The notes under the pieces are model-generated. The model did not search any database. It had not been told where the DNA came from and saw nothing but the letters and a program-made list of their open reading frames with translations. A program made the translations under genes and the position numbers. A DNA stretch of 5,263 bases, taken from SCTG01 sp036005325. GTDB lineage: Bacteria; Nitrospirota; Nitrospiria; Nitrospirales; NS-4. The stretch covers positions 1 through 5,263 of the forward strand of contig DASYQR010000150.1 of the NCBI GenBank assembly GCA_036005325.1. Direction: 5' to 3'. Positions 4,961-5,263 of this stretch are shown one piece after another; the stretch's first letter is position 1; every line of letters begins with the position of its first letter.

Positions 4961-5263
4961 ATGGCCGAGCATCGGCAATCCGAAAAATTCTACCTTGAGC
5001 GGTTCGGCGTGACCGACCGCGAAGTGTTGGCTGCGATGGGGCGGGTGAAGGTCCGGGACGTGGACTACGCGGACCTCTATTTCGAGCATACCGTGGCCGA
5101 GTCGATCTCGATGGAAGAGAGCCTGGTCAAGCGGGCCTCGAAGAGCATCTCCCAGGGAGCCGGGGTTCGCGCAACGGCCGGCGAGAAGACGGGCTATGCT
5201 TACTCGGACGAGATCACCCTCAAGCAGTTGGAGCAGGCGGCGGAAACGGCGCGCTACATTGCC
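4961..5263 (+). CDS. tldD: TldD/PmbA-family metalloprotease, N-terminal part
   Basis: The ATG is at 4961, 8 bp after the DUF507 stop, with a weak AGGT ribosome site (4951-4954). The gene runs off the window after 101 codons. VDYADLYFEHTVAESISMEESLVKRASKS (34-62) followed by GAGVRATAGEKTGYAYSDEI (67-86) is the classic N-terminal pattern of TldD. The zinc-binding HExxxH motif lies further along and is not in the window, so catalytic competence cannot be judged. TldD pairs with PmbA/TldE as a cytosolic heterodimeric protease. In E. coli it trims the microcin B17 leader and degrades CcdA, and in many bacteria it has no known substrate. No RiPP precursor is seen nearby. TldD rather than PmbA is chosen from the GVRA..GEKTG(F/Y)AYSDEI wording. 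A tldE/pmbA partner may follow downstream. Confidence 0.93.
   Translation, partial: MAEHRQSEKFYLERFGVTDREVLAAMGRVKVRDVDYADLYFEHTVAESISMEESLVKRASKSISQGAGVRATAGEKTGYAYSDEITLKQLEQAAETARYIA

Overview
The window is 5.26 kb of gene-dense bacterial chromosome, moderately GC-rich apart from one AT-richer stretch near the left end. The gene families point to a Gram-negative-type environmental bacterium, with Nitrospirota (Nitrospira-like) as the best guess. They are a COG3357-type HTH/zinc-ribbon regulator, a UPF0182 membrane giant, a secreted DUF4124 protein, a TM1367-like cyclophilin-fold protein, two DUF507 genes and tldD. That assignment is an inference from family content, not from a marker gene. 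There is no rRNA, tRNA, CRISPR array, transposase or recognisable phage gene.

Left end (1-660, + strand). The window opens inside the C-terminal zinc ribbon of the regulator, which ends at 196. About 260 bp without a confident gene follow. This gap holds a short palindrome, a diverged direct repeat and a near-consensus sigma-54 (-24/-12) promoter at 370-385. The promoter faces a 44-codon ORF (455-589) with a strong ribosome binding site, encoding a one-helix membrane miniprotein. A hairpin at 611-633 lies between this ORF and the convergent gene to its right.

Middle (662-3927, - strand). Two genes form an operon read right to left. The first encodes an exported protein with a DUF4124 domain and a coiled coil. 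The second encodes a 909-residue UPF0182 protein with about seven N-terminal membrane helices and a large extracytoplasmic domain. The genes overlap by four bases (GTGA), and the second has no visible Shine-Dalgarno, so its translation probably depends on the first. A perfect 10-bp hairpin flanked by 7-bp direct repeats lies inside the UPF0182 coding sequence.

Right end (4010-5263, + strand). A divergent operon starts 82 bp from the DUF4124 gene: a cyclophilin-fold protein, two different DUF507 genes and the first 101 codons of tldD. The first three genes overlap at their stop/start codons, and tldD begins 8 bp after the second DUF507 gene. The tight packing implies co-expression, but the roles of the three genes before tldD are unknown.

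The least explained part is the sigma-54-driven miniprotein. The other notable points are the membrane pair DUF4124-UPF0182 and the coupled run of uncharacterised genes leading into the TldD protease.
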